Shown: piece by piece, positions 35,843 through 45,058 of the stretch
Layout: each line of letters begins with the position of its first letter
How positions within the stretch are numbered: position 1 is the stretch's first letter
Assembly: GCA_018780265.1 (NCBI GenBank)
Contig: JADMJV010000125.1
Location: 63,878 to 127,877, forward strand
Direction: 5' to 3'
From: a bacterium
GTDB taxonomy: Bacteria > Vulcanimicrobiota > Xenobia > Xenobiales > JADMJV01
Length of the DNA: 64,000 nt
The notes under the pieces: generated by a model
Database searches by the model: none
Told to the model about the DNA's origin: nothing
Seen by the model: the letters and a program-made list of their open reading frames with translations, nothing else
Program-made: the position numbers and the translations under genes

Positions 35843-37204
35843 ATGCTGACATTTGCCGAAGCAAGTGCCTTCGACGGATTCAATCCCGGCACTCTGACCA
35901 TGATCGTAGTTTTCTTTCTGGCCATCAATGGTTTCTTTGTGTCGCTGGAATTCGCTCTGGTAGCCTTACGCGATACCAAGGTGGACGAGATGGTGCGCGA
36001 AGGTGTGCGCGGTGCTCACCATGTGCAAAAGGGCAAAAAGAACGTTGACGACTACGTGGCCGCATCCCAACTGGGCATTACTATTGCCAGTCTGGTGCTG
36101 GGCGCGGCGGGTGAGGCGCTCTTTCGCAAGCCTCTCACGGCTATAGGACTGAGCAGTCCGGTGGCCCTGACCATGCTCAGCCTGTCCTTGATGACCATGC
36201 TGCATGTGGTGGTGGGTGAGCAGGTTCCCAAAATGCTGGCCATCCAGTTCCCCGCCCGTGTGGCGCTGGCCGCCGCTCCGGCAACTTCTCTGTTCTTGCG
36301 CCTGTGTCGGCCGGGCATCTGGTTTTTGTCCAAGATTACCAATGTCATTTTGCGCCTCATGGGCATTCGTGCCATGGGGGCCCACGGCCATCACGCTGGC
36401 CAGATCTATTCGGAGGAAGAGATTCAGGCTCTGCTGGGTCTACGCGAGGCGGCCGGTCTGACCGAACAGGCCGAGAGCCAGATGGTTTCCCGCGTTTTCA
36501 ACTTTTTCGATATGGTAGCCACCCAGGTTATGGTGCCGCGCACAGAGATGGTCTGCGTCTCGGCGGATTCCACCTTGCGCGATCTGGCCAGTCTGGCTGC
36601 CGAAGAACGTCACGAGCGCTATCCCGTTTACGGAGACAATCTCGACGACATTAAAGGGGTGGTCTTACTCAAAGACGTGATCAGTGCGATCAATCAGCAG
36701 CGCGGACTGGACGCCCCCGTGACCACCGTGATGCGCGAGGTGTTCGCCGTGCCGGGCAGTCTGTCGGTGTCGGCTCTGATGCGTCAGATGAAAAAACACC
36801 GCACCCGGGTGGCCCTGGTGCTGGACGAATTTGGCGGCACCGCCGGCATGGTCACCTACGGCGACATTCTTGAGCGCATCGTGGGCGATGTGGAAGAGAC
36901 CGATACGCCCACCGATGAAGAAGACATTGTGCCCCTGGAGAACGGTGTCTTCAGCGTCTCCGGCCTGGTGCTGATCGCCGATGTCGAGAAACACTTTGGC
37001 ATCACTATCAACGACGAGCACAACGACACTATCGGGGGCACCGTCTTCAGCCACCTGGGACGCAAGCCCCAGGTGGGCGACGTGGTCGAAATTTTTGGAA
37101 TTCGACTGGAGGTCGAATCCATGGACGGCCTGCGCATCGATCGCCTCAAGGCCAACCGACTGGTCAAACCCGACCCGGACGGTCACGACAGCAGCGAAAG
37201 CTAG
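35843..37204 (+). CDS. Hemolysin-family CNNM/CBS/CorC_HlyC transporter
   Basis: DUF21-type TM domain, MVPRTEMVCVSADSTLRDLA CBS, VALVLDEFGGTAGMVTYGDILERIVGDVEE, CorC_HlyC C-term. Confidence 0.95.
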   Translation: MLTFAEASAFDGFNPGTLTMIVVFFLAINGFFVSLEFALVALRDTKVDEMVREGVRGAHHVQKGKKNVDDYVAASQLGITIASLVLGAAGEALFRKPLTAIGLSSPVALTMLSLSLMTMLHVVVGEQVPKMLAIQFPARVALAAAPATSLFLRLCRPGIWFLSKITNVILRLMGIRAMGAHGHHAGQIYSEEEIQALLGLREAAGLTEQAESQMVSRVFNFFDMVATQVMVPRTEMVCVSADSTLRDLASLAAEERHERYPVYGDNLDDIKGVVLLKDVISAINQQRGLDAPVTTVMREVFAVPGSLSVSALMRQMKKHRTRVALVLDEFGGTAGMVTYGDILERIVGDVEETDTPTDEEDIVPLENGVFSVSGLVLIADVEKHFGITINDEHNDTIGGTVFSHLGRKPQVGDVVEIFGIRLEVESMDGLRIDRLKANRLVKPDPDGHDSSES

Positions 37205-37269
37205 GGCCAAAAGAGGGTCACGATCCCTTCTCCGTAGGATCTCTTCCCGGTGCTGCTGAACGCTGGCCC

Positions 37270-38355
37270 ATGAGCACTGTAGCCCAAGAAATCGCCCGAT
37301 TTGACCTCAATCTCCCGCTGGAGAGTTCACCCACCCCGCCTTCCAGTTGGTATTTGCGCGAGGATGTGCTGGAGTGCGAAAAAGAACGCCTCCTGCTGGG
37401 GCATTGGCAGCCGGTGGCCCGGCGCCAACAGTTGCAGCATGCCGGTTCGTTTGTCAGTGGCTGTTTCATGGAGCAACCTTACGTGATCACCCGCGATCAA
37501 GAAGGGCAGTTGCGTGCCTTTTACAACGTGTGCCGCCATCACGCGGCCCTGGTCACCAGCGGCGAGGGTTGCGCGGCCCACCTCACCTGCCCCTATCACG
37601 GCTGGACCTACTATCTGGATGGGCGCCTGCGCAAGGCCCCGCGCCTGGGGGCAGTCAAAGAGTTTCAGCGCGAGCAATACGGCCTGAAACCCATTCAAAT
37701 GGAGCTTTGGGGTCCCTGGGTGTGGCTCAATTTCAGCCCCTCCCCCAACCCACTCAGCGCCCAGTTAGCCCCCCTGTCCCAGCGGGTGCCTCCGGAGAGT
37801 CTTGATTCTTTGCGCTATCAGTACACCCGCAGCTACGAACTCAATTGCAACTGGAAAGTCTACGTCGACAACTATCTCGATGGCGGTTACCACGTGGAGG
37901 TAGCTCATCAGGCGCTGGCCGCTCAACTGGATCTGGACAACTATCAAACCCAGGTTATGGCTCCCCTGGTATTGCAGACTTGTGACGCCGGCGGCAGCCA
38001 GCAGGGGGACGATTTTGCCGAACGGCTGGCCGGGGGGGCCGTATACGCCTGGCTCTATCCCAACTGGATGTTCAATCGCTACGGCCCGGTTTTGGACACC
38101 AACTGGGTGGTGCCCATCAGTGCCGAACGCTGCCTGACCGTCTTTGAATACTACTTCGCAGCCGGATGCGATGAAGACTTTATCCGGCGGAGCCTGGAGG
38201 CCAGCCACCGCGTTCAGCTGGAAGACGTGGAAATTTGCGAATCGGTGCAGCGGGGCTTGCGTTCGCGCGGTTACGACGTGGGCCGCTACGCACCCTCGTT
38301 GGAGATGGGCGAGTACGCCTTTCACCACTGGCTGGCGCGCGATCTTCAAAGCTGA
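37270..38355 (+). CDS. Rieske non-heme iron ring-hydroxylating oxygenase alpha subunit
   Basis: Rieske CRHHAALVTSGEGCAAHLTCPYHGWTYYLDGRL; NWKVYVDNYLDGGYHVEVAH catalytic iron motif. Confidence 0.93.
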   Translation: MSTVAQEIARFDLNLPLESSPTPPSSWYLREDVLECEKERLLLGHWQPVARRQQLQHAGSFVSGCFMEQPYVITRDQEGQLRAFYNVCRHHAALVTSGEGCAAHLTCPYHGWTYYLDGRLRKAPRLGAVKEFQREQYGLKPIQMELWGPWVWLNFSPSPNPLSAQLAPLSQRVPPESLDSLRYQYTRSYELNCNWKVYVDNYLDGGYHVEVAHQALAAQLDLDNYQTQVMAPLVLQTCDAGGSQQGDDFAERLAGGAVYAWLYPNWMFNRYGPVLDTNWVVPISAERCLTVFEYYFAAGCDEDFIRRSLEASHRVQLEDVEICESVQRGLRSRGYDVGRYAPSLEMGEYAFHHWLARDLQS

Positions 38356-38363
38356 CCGTTTCA

Positions 38364-38801
38364 TCATTTACCCGAGGCACGCTCCCAGATAGAGAGAACG
38401 ATTCGAAGCAGCAGCGAGAGCAGCAACAAGGCTACCATTCCCAACAGGTAGAGCATTCCCCACCTCGCGATCCAGACCTGGCCAGTGAGGCCCGCCAGGA
38501 AAGGAGAGAAAAGCGAGGCAATCAGTAACCAGCCCGAAACCTGATAACAGACGTCGGGGATCGAGGGCCAGCGCTCGCTGACCCAACACGACTGGGCCAG
38601 GCTCAACAGCAGCAGAGTGGTAGACAGTGCTATGCAGAAGAATGTCCCGGCGATTTGCCGGAGCGCGGAGTTGCCGCTCAGCCATGCCAAAAGAACTGTC
38701 ACCAGGGTGCACAGCCAGCCCAGCCCCAGCACAAATTCCCAGCATCCCGCCTCGCGCGGGCCAAACAGCAGCCCTCGTCGGGATCGGTTGATGCCTCTCA
38801 A
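38364..38801 (-). CDS. Small 4-TM-like membrane protein
   Basis: Hydrophobic segments; 4-nt overlap with upstream 38798-39799 gene. Confidence 0.6.
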   Translation of the reverse strand: MRGINRSRRGLLFGPREAGCWEFVLGLGWLCTLVTVLLAWLSGNSALRQIAGTFFCIALSTTLLLLSLAQSCWVSERWPSIPDVCYQVSGWLLIASLFSPFLAGLTGQVWIARWGMLYLLGMVALLLLSLLLRIVLSIWERASGK

Positions 38802-39799
38802 GGGCGCAGCGCCCTGGCTACAGCCTGCATTTCGGCCTTGAGACCCAGGGAAGTTTGACCCAGCCTTTCCAGGCGGCGTCCCTCAAGATCAATCTTTAGG
38901 GACTTGAGTTCAACCGGGGTCATGGTCACCTCGAGTTGCGATTGCTCGGCAGCCCGGCCCGTCCACTCCAGTTCCACATAGTTGTGGATGCCGGCAAAGA
39001 CCTGAAAGGCCTGATTTCCCTCTCCGCCCCGAGACTGGAGAGACATGATGTGACTATCGCCCAGGCGGCCAAAGAGCGACCCGCGCGCGGAAAAGTATCC
39101 CTTCTTCTGGTTGTCCTGCAAGTCGGCGCCTGGAGTCACGAACATCAATTGATCGCCGCCATCGTAATCCCAGGTCTGGCTGGCCGGCGTGCCCGGCTGG
39201 CGATGAAGTTGGTCAACTTCAGCCGGGTCCAAAATCGGAAACACGGCCATAGCCTGGGGCGCGCTCAAAGAGTGCCCCCCCGGCATGGCCAAAGGGGCCA
39301 CTACCCAGGCCGACTTGGGGGCCCCCGCCAGAGTTTGCTGGCTAACCTGCAGTCGGGTCACCCCCTGCTGGTCCTGATCGACCCACACCGAGGGCCTGGT
39401 TCCGTAGTGGCCGAGAAAGTCCGGGTCGCTGATATCGAAACGGTTGTGGCCCAGGCTGTTAAGACCGCGCGGTTCCTTGGGCGGCCATGGCCAGTCCTGA
39501 GGAAAGGGATGGCGCCAGCGGGCACCATCACCGATGCTGCGGGCCGCCTCCGCCCCCAGAAAGCCGAGCGACTCCGACCCGCAAAACAGATCCCGCCCCA
39601 GCAACTTGACCTGCACCTGGCCCAACTCGGGAGATACGGATAGCCCACACAGGTCGGGTGAAAACTGAGGACGGCCGGGGGCCACTGGGGCGATCTGCCC
39701 CAGACTCACCGAGTCGCTACCCCATGGGGTTGCGTCCGAGGCCGGGGCTTTAGGGGAGCCGCCACGGGAGCGGGGAGGAAGGGAGCCGCTGACCTGCAT
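38798..39799 (-). CDS. Hypothetical protein
   Basis: Long ORF coupled to 38364 gene; antisense ORF rejected. Confidence 0.65.
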   Translation of the reverse strand: MQVSGSLPPRSRGGSPKAPASDATPWGSDSVSLGQIAPVAPGRPQFSPDLCGLSVSPELGQVQVKLLGRDLFCGSESLGFLGAEAARSIGDGARWRHPFPQDWPWPPKEPRGLNSLGHNRFDISDPDFLGHYGTRPSVWVDQDQQGVTRLQVSQQTLAGAPKSAWVVAPLAMPGGHSLSAPQAMAVFPILDPAEVDQLHRQPGTPASQTWDYDGGDQLMFVTPGADLQDNQKKGYFSARGSLFGRLGDSHIMSLQSRGGEGNQAFQVFAGIHNYVELEWTGRAAEQSQLEVTMTPVELKSLKIDLEGRRLERLGQTSLGLKAEMQAVARALRP

Positions 39800-39906
39800 G
39801 GCGGATCCTTTGCTAGCGCCGCCAGGAACCCTGGATCCGACAAAATGTTTTGGTCTGGATGATGGCCATCATTTCTCGCCGATCCGAATCGTGACATTAT
39901 GGACTC

Positions 39907-40461
39907 ATGAAATGGATCGCTCAAGCCGGCCCCGTGCTGGCCTGTCTGTTCGTTTCCGCCTGCTCAGGTAGCGCCCCGCCAGCGGTGACTGCGGAAAGGA
40001 ATCCAAAAATGGTTAGCCTGCAACTGACGAGTTCGGCGCTCGAGCCCGGGCAACCCATCCCTCGACGCTTCACCGCCGATGGCGAGGACCTGTCACCGCC
40101 CCTGACCTGGAGCACCGTGCCTCCTCAGACACGCTCGCTGGCGGTATTGTGCGACGACCAGGACGCCCCTCGCGGGGATTGGGTTCACTGGGTGATTTAC
40201 AATCTGCCCGGCGGGGTGCAGCATCTCGAGGAAGGCAAGGTGCCGGCTGAGGCGGTGGCCGGCATCAACGATTTTCGCAAACTGGGCTATAACGGTCCCA
40301 GTCCCCCAGCCGGAAAGCCCCATCGCTATGTATTTCATCTCTTCGCTCTGGACACCACCCTGGGACTTCCCGCCGGTGCCAGCAAGGCTCAGTTGCTGCA
40401 GGCGATGGATGGGCACGTCCTGGGTCATGGAGAATTGACCGCAACCTATCAACGACGATGA
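39907..40461 (+). CDS. YbhB/YbcL-type phosphatidylethanolamine-binding (PEBP) lipoprotein
   Basis: Lipobox-like FVSAC; LTSSALEPGQPIPRRFTADGEDLSPPLTWSTVPPQTRSLAVLCDDQDAPRGDWVHWVIYNLP. Confidence 0.93.
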   Translation: MKWIAQAGPVLACLFVSACSGSAPPAVTAERNPKMVSLQLTSSALEPGQPIPRRFTADGEDLSPPLTWSTVPPQTRSLAVLCDDQDAPRGDWVHWVIYNLPGGVQHLEEGKVPAEAVAGINDFRKLGYNGPSPPAGKPHRYVFHLFALDTTLGLPAGASKAQLLQAMDGHVLGHGELTATYQRR

Positions 40462-41531
40462 CCCTGATATTGCTACTCTGGCTACTGGTCGGCCAGCCTT
40501 CGCGCCTGATAGTTGGGAGCGACACCAACTACCGCTCACAGCCCGGCGACACCTTATTCACCGTGGCCCGCCGCCAGGGTCTCGGTCTGGAGCATCTGGC
40601 CTGGGCCAATCAACGCCCCGTCGATCTCAAACCTTTGCCCGCCCGCGACTACGTGCTCCCGCTGCGGCGAATCCTGCCCAAGCCTGTGGCCGATGGGCTG
40701 GTCTTAAACCTGCCCGAGCGCGCCATTTATCACTTCCGCGGCGGTGAATTTCAGGGATTTTATCCGGTAGCCATCGGCATGCCGGGCTGGAATACACCGG
40801 TGGGCCAGTTTCACATCGCTACCCGCGCCACCGATCCCACCTGGTTTCCTCCAGCTTGGGCTGGGGTTGCCGGTCCGGTCGGGCCAGGACCCGACAATCC
40901 TCTGGGGGACCGTTGGATGGGCCTCTCGCTGGGAGGCTACGGGATTCACGCCACCAATCGGCCCGACTCGATAGGTGGCGCAGTCTCTCATGGTTGCATT
41001 CGCATGTATCCAGAGATGGCCCGGCAACTTTATGCGCAGGTCAGCCCGGGGTGCCCGGTGCGGATTGAATATGAGCCCGTCAAAGCGGGCTGGGACGGCC
41101 AGGCCTTCGAGGGCGTACTGTGTGTGTTTCCCGATGTCTACGGGCGTTGCGACTTGAAGGCGGAGGCTCGCCGGGCGCTGGCTGACGTGGGTCTGCTGCC
41201 CTGGGTTGACGAACCCTTGCTGGGCCGCCTGCTGGCTCATCCTAGTGGACGGGCGGAATGGGTGGCCGGCGAACAACTCCGCTGGAAAGAAACCTCTTTC
41301 CCCGCAGCCCGCCGACAGGGGCGACTTTACTGCACCACCCAACTGCTGGAGGCTCTTTCCCTGCAATGGGAAGAGGATGGCGAGAGGATCCGGGTTTTCG
41401 ATGATGCCAGCGAATTGTGGCTCACCCCGGTTCCGCTGGGAGGGCGGGCCATGCTACCCTTAGCACAGACCCTGCAGCACTTTGGGCGATCCTTTCAAGC
41501 GCAGCAAGGTCGCCTTGAGCTGATTCCTTGA
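40458..41531 (+). CDS. LysM + L,D-transpeptidase (YkuD) protein
   Basis: YRSQPGDTLFTVARRQGL LysM; YGIHATNRPDSIGGAVSHGCIRMYPEMARQLY catalytic motif. Confidence 0.93.
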   Translation: MTLILLLWLLVGQPSRLIVGSDTNYRSQPGDTLFTVARRQGLGLEHLAWANQRPVDLKPLPARDYVLPLRRILPKPVADGLVLNLPERAIYHFRGGEFQGFYPVAIGMPGWNTPVGQFHIATRATDPTWFPPAWAGVAGPVGPGPDNPLGDRWMGLSLGGYGIHATNRPDSIGGAVSHGCIRMYPEMARQLYAQVSPGCPVRIEYEPVKAGWDGQAFEGVLCVFPDVYGRCDLKAEARRALADVGLLPWVDEPLLGRLLAHPSGRAEWVAGEQLRWKETSFPAARRQGRLYCTTQLLEALSLQWEEDGERIRVFDDASELWLTPVPLGGRAMLPLAQTLQHFGRSFQAQQGRLELIP

Positions 41532-41564
41532 TCTTCTGGTAGGGGCGCCCATAAGTTAGAGAGT

Positions 41565-41589
41565 TCAAACTGTCACCGTCACAGTTTGA
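41565..41589 (+). repeat. Hairpin, possible factor-independent terminator or attenuator
   Basis: TCAAACTGT-CACCGTC-ACAGTTTGA perfect 9-bp inverted repeat 34 nt after the YkuD gene; no U-tract. Confidence 0.55.
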
Positions 41590-41781
41590 TGCCATCCATC
41601 AGGTTGGAATGATGTGCGGGCAGACCGGCCAGGAGACCCTAAAAAATCCGCAAGCGGCTCCATTCAGCCCGTAATTGTCCCAACCGCTGTCCACTTTGTA
41701 GCTCTGACCCAGCGAGTCGTGAGTCATGCGTTGAGAGGCTGCGGCGCTCTCTCGGTGTCCTGATGCCCGGCCAGAAAAGAA

Positions 41782-41812
41782 AACAGCCCGCCTCACCGGG
41801 AGACAGGCTGTT
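41782..41812 (-). terminator. Terminator of nrdJ
   Basis: AACAGCCtgtctcccggtgaggcgGGCTGTT followed by TTCTTTTC on minus strand. Confidence 0.8.
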
Positions 41813-41835
41813 GGGTTTAGCCAGGGCTATTTAAC

Positions 41836-44349
41836 TTAGCACTCGGAGTAGCCGCACGAGTAGCAGGTCTGGCAGCCTTCGATGGCCTGGAAGCTGACGT
41901 TGCCGCAGCTGGGGCAGATGTCGGCCGAGACCTGAGACTTGGGACGAGCTTCGTGCTGGGGCGGGTGCTCTTCGATCTCGATCTCGCCGCTGTCGGCGCT
42001 CTCCAGATACTGCTCCTCGAGGGCCTGCGCCAGCGCGTCCGGCAGCGAGCGGACACGATTTTTGCCAAAGCCCATCGAGCGCGGACCACCGATGCCCGAC
42101 AACTGGTTGATAATCTCGTTGACCCGCTCCTTGGGAGATAGGGGCGAGTTGAAGCGCAGCACCAGCGAGGCCATACGGCCCAAGGCTTCGGCCATCGCCT
42201 TGATGTCGCTACCGCCCTTGCCAATGTCCACAAAGACTTCGAAGGGGCGACCTTCGGCGTCGTCATTCATGGTGATATGGGCCGTGCCGGCGGGAGTGTT
42301 TTTGGAAACAGTCACGCCATAGCGCTTGTAGGGGCGCGGACGCACCTTGGGCTCGTGCTTCTCGATGGACACCGGGGCAGGGGCTGGGGCCACTGCGGCG
42401 GGCGCTTCCTCTAGCTTCAAATTGAGCACCTGTTCATCACGCGATTGGTCGCGATAGATGGTGCCGCCTTTGCAGCCCAGACGATACATCAGTTCGTACA
42501 GTTCACGAGTCTGCTCCACGGTGAAGTCCGACGGGCAGTTGCAGGTTTTGGAGATAGCCGAGTCCACCCAACGCTGAATGGCTGCCTGCACCCGCACGTG
42601 TTGTTCAGGACTGAGGTCCATGGCGCTCACAAAGTAGTCGGGAAGGGGTTCGCCGGGATGGGTGTCTTGCCATTCCTGGACCACCTTGACCTTCTCTTCG
42701 TGGACCCCCAGCCGACCTTTGCGGAAGTAGCTCCAGAAGAAGAAAGGCTCGATACCCGTGGAGGTTCCGATCATGGTCCCCACCGTGCCGGTGGGCGCCT
42801 GAGTGAGCAGCGTCACGTTGCGAATTCCCTTTTCGCGCACGGCCTGACGCACATCCTCGGGCATGCCTCTCATAAAGCCGCTTTCCAGGAACGGTTCGGC
42901 GTCAAATCGCTCAAACGATCCTTTTTCGGCGGCCAGGTCGGTGGAGGCCAGGTAGGCTTCCCGGGCGATGAATTTGTAGAGGTTGTCCAGGAACTCCAGC
43001 GACTCGGGAGAGCCGTAGCGAATGCCCAGGCGAATCAGCATTTCGGCCAGCCCCACGGTGCCCAGACCTACGCGTCGTTCGGCCTTCTGCTGCTTTTCGT
43101 TCTGGGGAAAAAAGTAGGGAGTGGCGTCGATGACGTTGTCCAGGAAGCGCACCGAGGTGCGCACTCCACGAGCCAGCTGATCCCATTGCACGCTGCCACC
43201 CTCTACAAAACGAGAGAGGTTGACGTGGCCCAGGTTGCACACCGACCACTGGGGCAAAGGTTGCTCGCCACAAGGGTTGGTGCAGATCAGGTCGCCCTGG
43301 TCATAGTAGTGGGAATTGGAATCTTTGTTGGCCCGGTCCACAAACCACAGTCCGGGTTCGGCCGAGGCCCAGGCGCTGCCGATAATCCGGTTCCAGATTT
43401 CACGTGCCTTGACGGTTTTGTGAACGATGACGTTGCCGCCCCGCTCCCGCCATTTACTCATGTTGCCGGTCCAGTTGTGGTAGTTGGCGTCATTGGTGTC
43501 GGGGAAGGCCAGTTCCCAATCGGCGTCCTTCTCGACGGCAGCCATGAAGTCGTCGGTAATGCCGATCGAGATATTGGCATTGGTGATCTTGCCCATCTCG
43601 CGCTTGGCGTCGATGAACTCCAGCACGTCTGGATGCCAGACGTTGAGAATCAACATCAGCGCGCCCCGACGCGAGCCGCCCTGCTCGATCAAGCCAGTCA
43701 CGAAGGAGTAGAGACCACCCCAACTGACCGAGCCCGAGGATCGACCGTTTACGCCCTTTACATAGGCGTAGCGGGGGCGCAGGGTGGAGAGATTGATGCC
43801 TACACCGCCGCCGCGGCTCATGATTTCGGCCATCTGCGAAAGGGTGTCAAAAATGCCGTCTCGCGAATCCTTAGGCGACGGGATGACATAGCAGTTGTAA
43901 AAGGTCAACTGCTGATCGCTGCCACAGGCGGTCCAGATGCGACCACCCGGCGAAAACTTCCAACCGTCCAGCAGCCAGCGAAACTCAGCTTCCCAGCGCT
44001 CGCGCAGTTCGGGCCGCTCCACGTCGGCGGCCCCACGGGCCACGCGGTCCATCATCTGTTCGCCTCGAGTTTCGACAGGCTTGTCGACATGCTCGAGGGC
44101 GCAGGTGATGCGGCTTTCATCGCGCAATTGCACGGTGACCTCGCCCTGGGCAATTTTTAGTACGGTCCCAATTTCACGCTGACCGGTCTTGGAGTCCACA
44201 ACCGCAACTACGGTGTCCCCATCTTTCAACGAACGCTTGCTGCCATCTTTGAGCGCATAGCGGTCCAAAAAGATCTTCTCCCCCAAGGGTGTTAATAGAT
44301 TTGCTGGATTACTCACATCGTCTTGTAGAAACGCGGTATGGGTGGCCAA
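41836..44349 (-). CDS. nrdJ: Adenosylcobalamin-dependent (class II) ribonucleotide reductase
   Basis: TFYNCYVIPSPKDSRDGIF, NPCGEQPLPQWSVCNLGHVNLSRF, LTQAPTGTVGTMIGTSTGIEPFF, C-terminal CPSCGNVSFQAIEGCQTCYSCGYSEC. Confidence 0.97.
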   Translation of the reverse strand: MATHTAFLQDDVSNPANLLTPLGEKIFLDRYALKDGSKRSLKDGDTVVAVVDSKTGQREIGTVLKIAQGEVTVQLRDESRITCALEHVDKPVETRGEQMMDRVARGAADVERPELRERWEAEFRWLLDGWKFSPGGRIWTACGSDQQLTFYNCYVIPSPKDSRDGIFDTLSQMAEIMSRGGGVGINLSTLRPRYAYVKGVNGRSSGSVSWGGLYSFVTGLIEQGGSRRGALMLILNVWHPDVLEFIDAKREMGKITNANISIGITDDFMAAVEKDADWELAFPDTNDANYHNWTGNMSKWRERGGNVIVHKTVKAREIWNRIIGSAWASAEPGLWFVDRANKDSNSHYYDQGDLICTNPCGEQPLPQWSVCNLGHVNLSRFVEGGSVQWDQLARGVRTSVRFLDNVIDATPYFFPQNEKQQKAERRVGLGTVGLAEMLIRLGIRYGSPESLEFLDNLYKFIAREAYLASTDLAAEKGSFERFDAEPFLESGFMRGMPEDVRQAVREKGIRNVTLLTQAPTGTVGTMIGTSTGIEPFFFWSYFRKGRLGVHEEKVKVVQEWQDTHPGEPLPDYFVSAMDLSPEQHVRVQAAIQRWVDSAISKTCNCPSDFTVEQTRELYELMYRLGCKGGTIYRDQSRDEQVLNLKLEEAPAAVAPAPAPVSIEKHEPKVRPRPYKRYGVTVSKNTPAGTAHITMNDDAEGRPFEVFVDIGKGGSDIKAMAEALGRMASLVLRFNSPLSPKERVNEIINQLSGIGGPRSMGFGKNRVRSLPDALAQALEEQYLESADSGEIEIEEHPPQHEARPKSQVSADICPSCGNVSFQAIEGCQTCYSCGYSEC

Positions 44350-44489
44350 GCCTCTCTCCTTTCAACAACGGGTTGCTCCCGTTGACTATCTTTCAAACTC
44401 TGAGGTTGCATCCTAGGGGTTGGTATTCCCGAAAGTCAACCCAAACACCCCTATATCTAGATGACTTTTCGAGAAAAACTACTAGAGGT

Positions 44490-44574
44490 TGTGGATAACC
44501 CCCGCAAAGGCCGTGTACACCTGCATCATGAGCCTGTGGATAAAACCTGAAACTTTTTCCACACCTTATCCACA
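44490..44574. promoter_or_regulatory. DnaA-box cluster upstream of nrdJ
   Basis: TGTGGATAA at 44490-44498 and 44535-44543; TTTTCCACA at 44555-44563; TTATCCACA at 44566-44574. Confidence 0.75.
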
Positions 44575-44758
44575 GCAGAACAGGCGTTTTCCCATCACTA
44601 TAAGGTTTTAGTTCGCTTCTGGGGGGGTGCCCGAACGCCCGAAATCAAATCTGCTGAATCGGTAACAAGGTGGCGAAGACAGCCCCGGGGGCAGGTGATT
44701 GAATGCAGCCAGAGTCGGGCCAGAGTCGAGCAACACCAGCGATTGAGAGCCAGCGAAG

Positions 44759-45058
44759 ATGATTGTACCGTCCCGTTATCAACCGCAGACCATTGCCCGG
44801 GGCATTGTGGGCGCACCTCAAATCTCAGGAGACGACAGCAGCGTGGATATCTTCCGCTACCGCAACGGCCAGGTGGACCCCAATGACAAACCCTCTTTCG
44901 CATCGACCTGGAACCCCACAAGACCCGGGCTGTGTCGGTCGAAAAGGAAGTGGACGAGCATGGCCAGCGCGCCCGAGCGGATGGCCTACCTGTGGATGAA
45001 TCCTGACGACATGAACAACCGGGAGATCGTTTTGCTGCAAAGGTCCCGTGAATCGTGA
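44759..45058 (+). CDS. Uncertain small ORF, possibly frame-disrupted
   Basis: Frame continuous but middle third reads more protein-like in another frame (TLFRIDLEPHKTRAVSVEKEVDEHGQRARADG); overlaps next gene start. Confidence 0.35.
   Translation: MIVPSRYQPQTIARGIVGAPQISGDDSSVDIFRYRNGQVDPNDKPSFASTWNPTRPGLCRSKRKWTSMASAPERMAYLWMNPDDMNNREIVLLQRSRES

Noticed and set aside
41599-41796. 65-aa minus-strand ORF (MTHDSLGQSYKVDSGWDNYGLNGAACGFF)
   Set aside because: Slightly protein-like but overlaps the nrdJ terminator and lacks a clear start context; could be a gene remnant, not supported enough
42445-44160. 571-aa plus-strand ORF
   Set aside because: Fully antisense to nrdJ, whose protein motifs are unambiguous; a GC-rich shadow ORF
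44490-44574. Calling this oriC
   Set aside because: No dnaA/dnaN/gidA context or evident AT-rich unwinding element; kept only as a DnaA-box cluster
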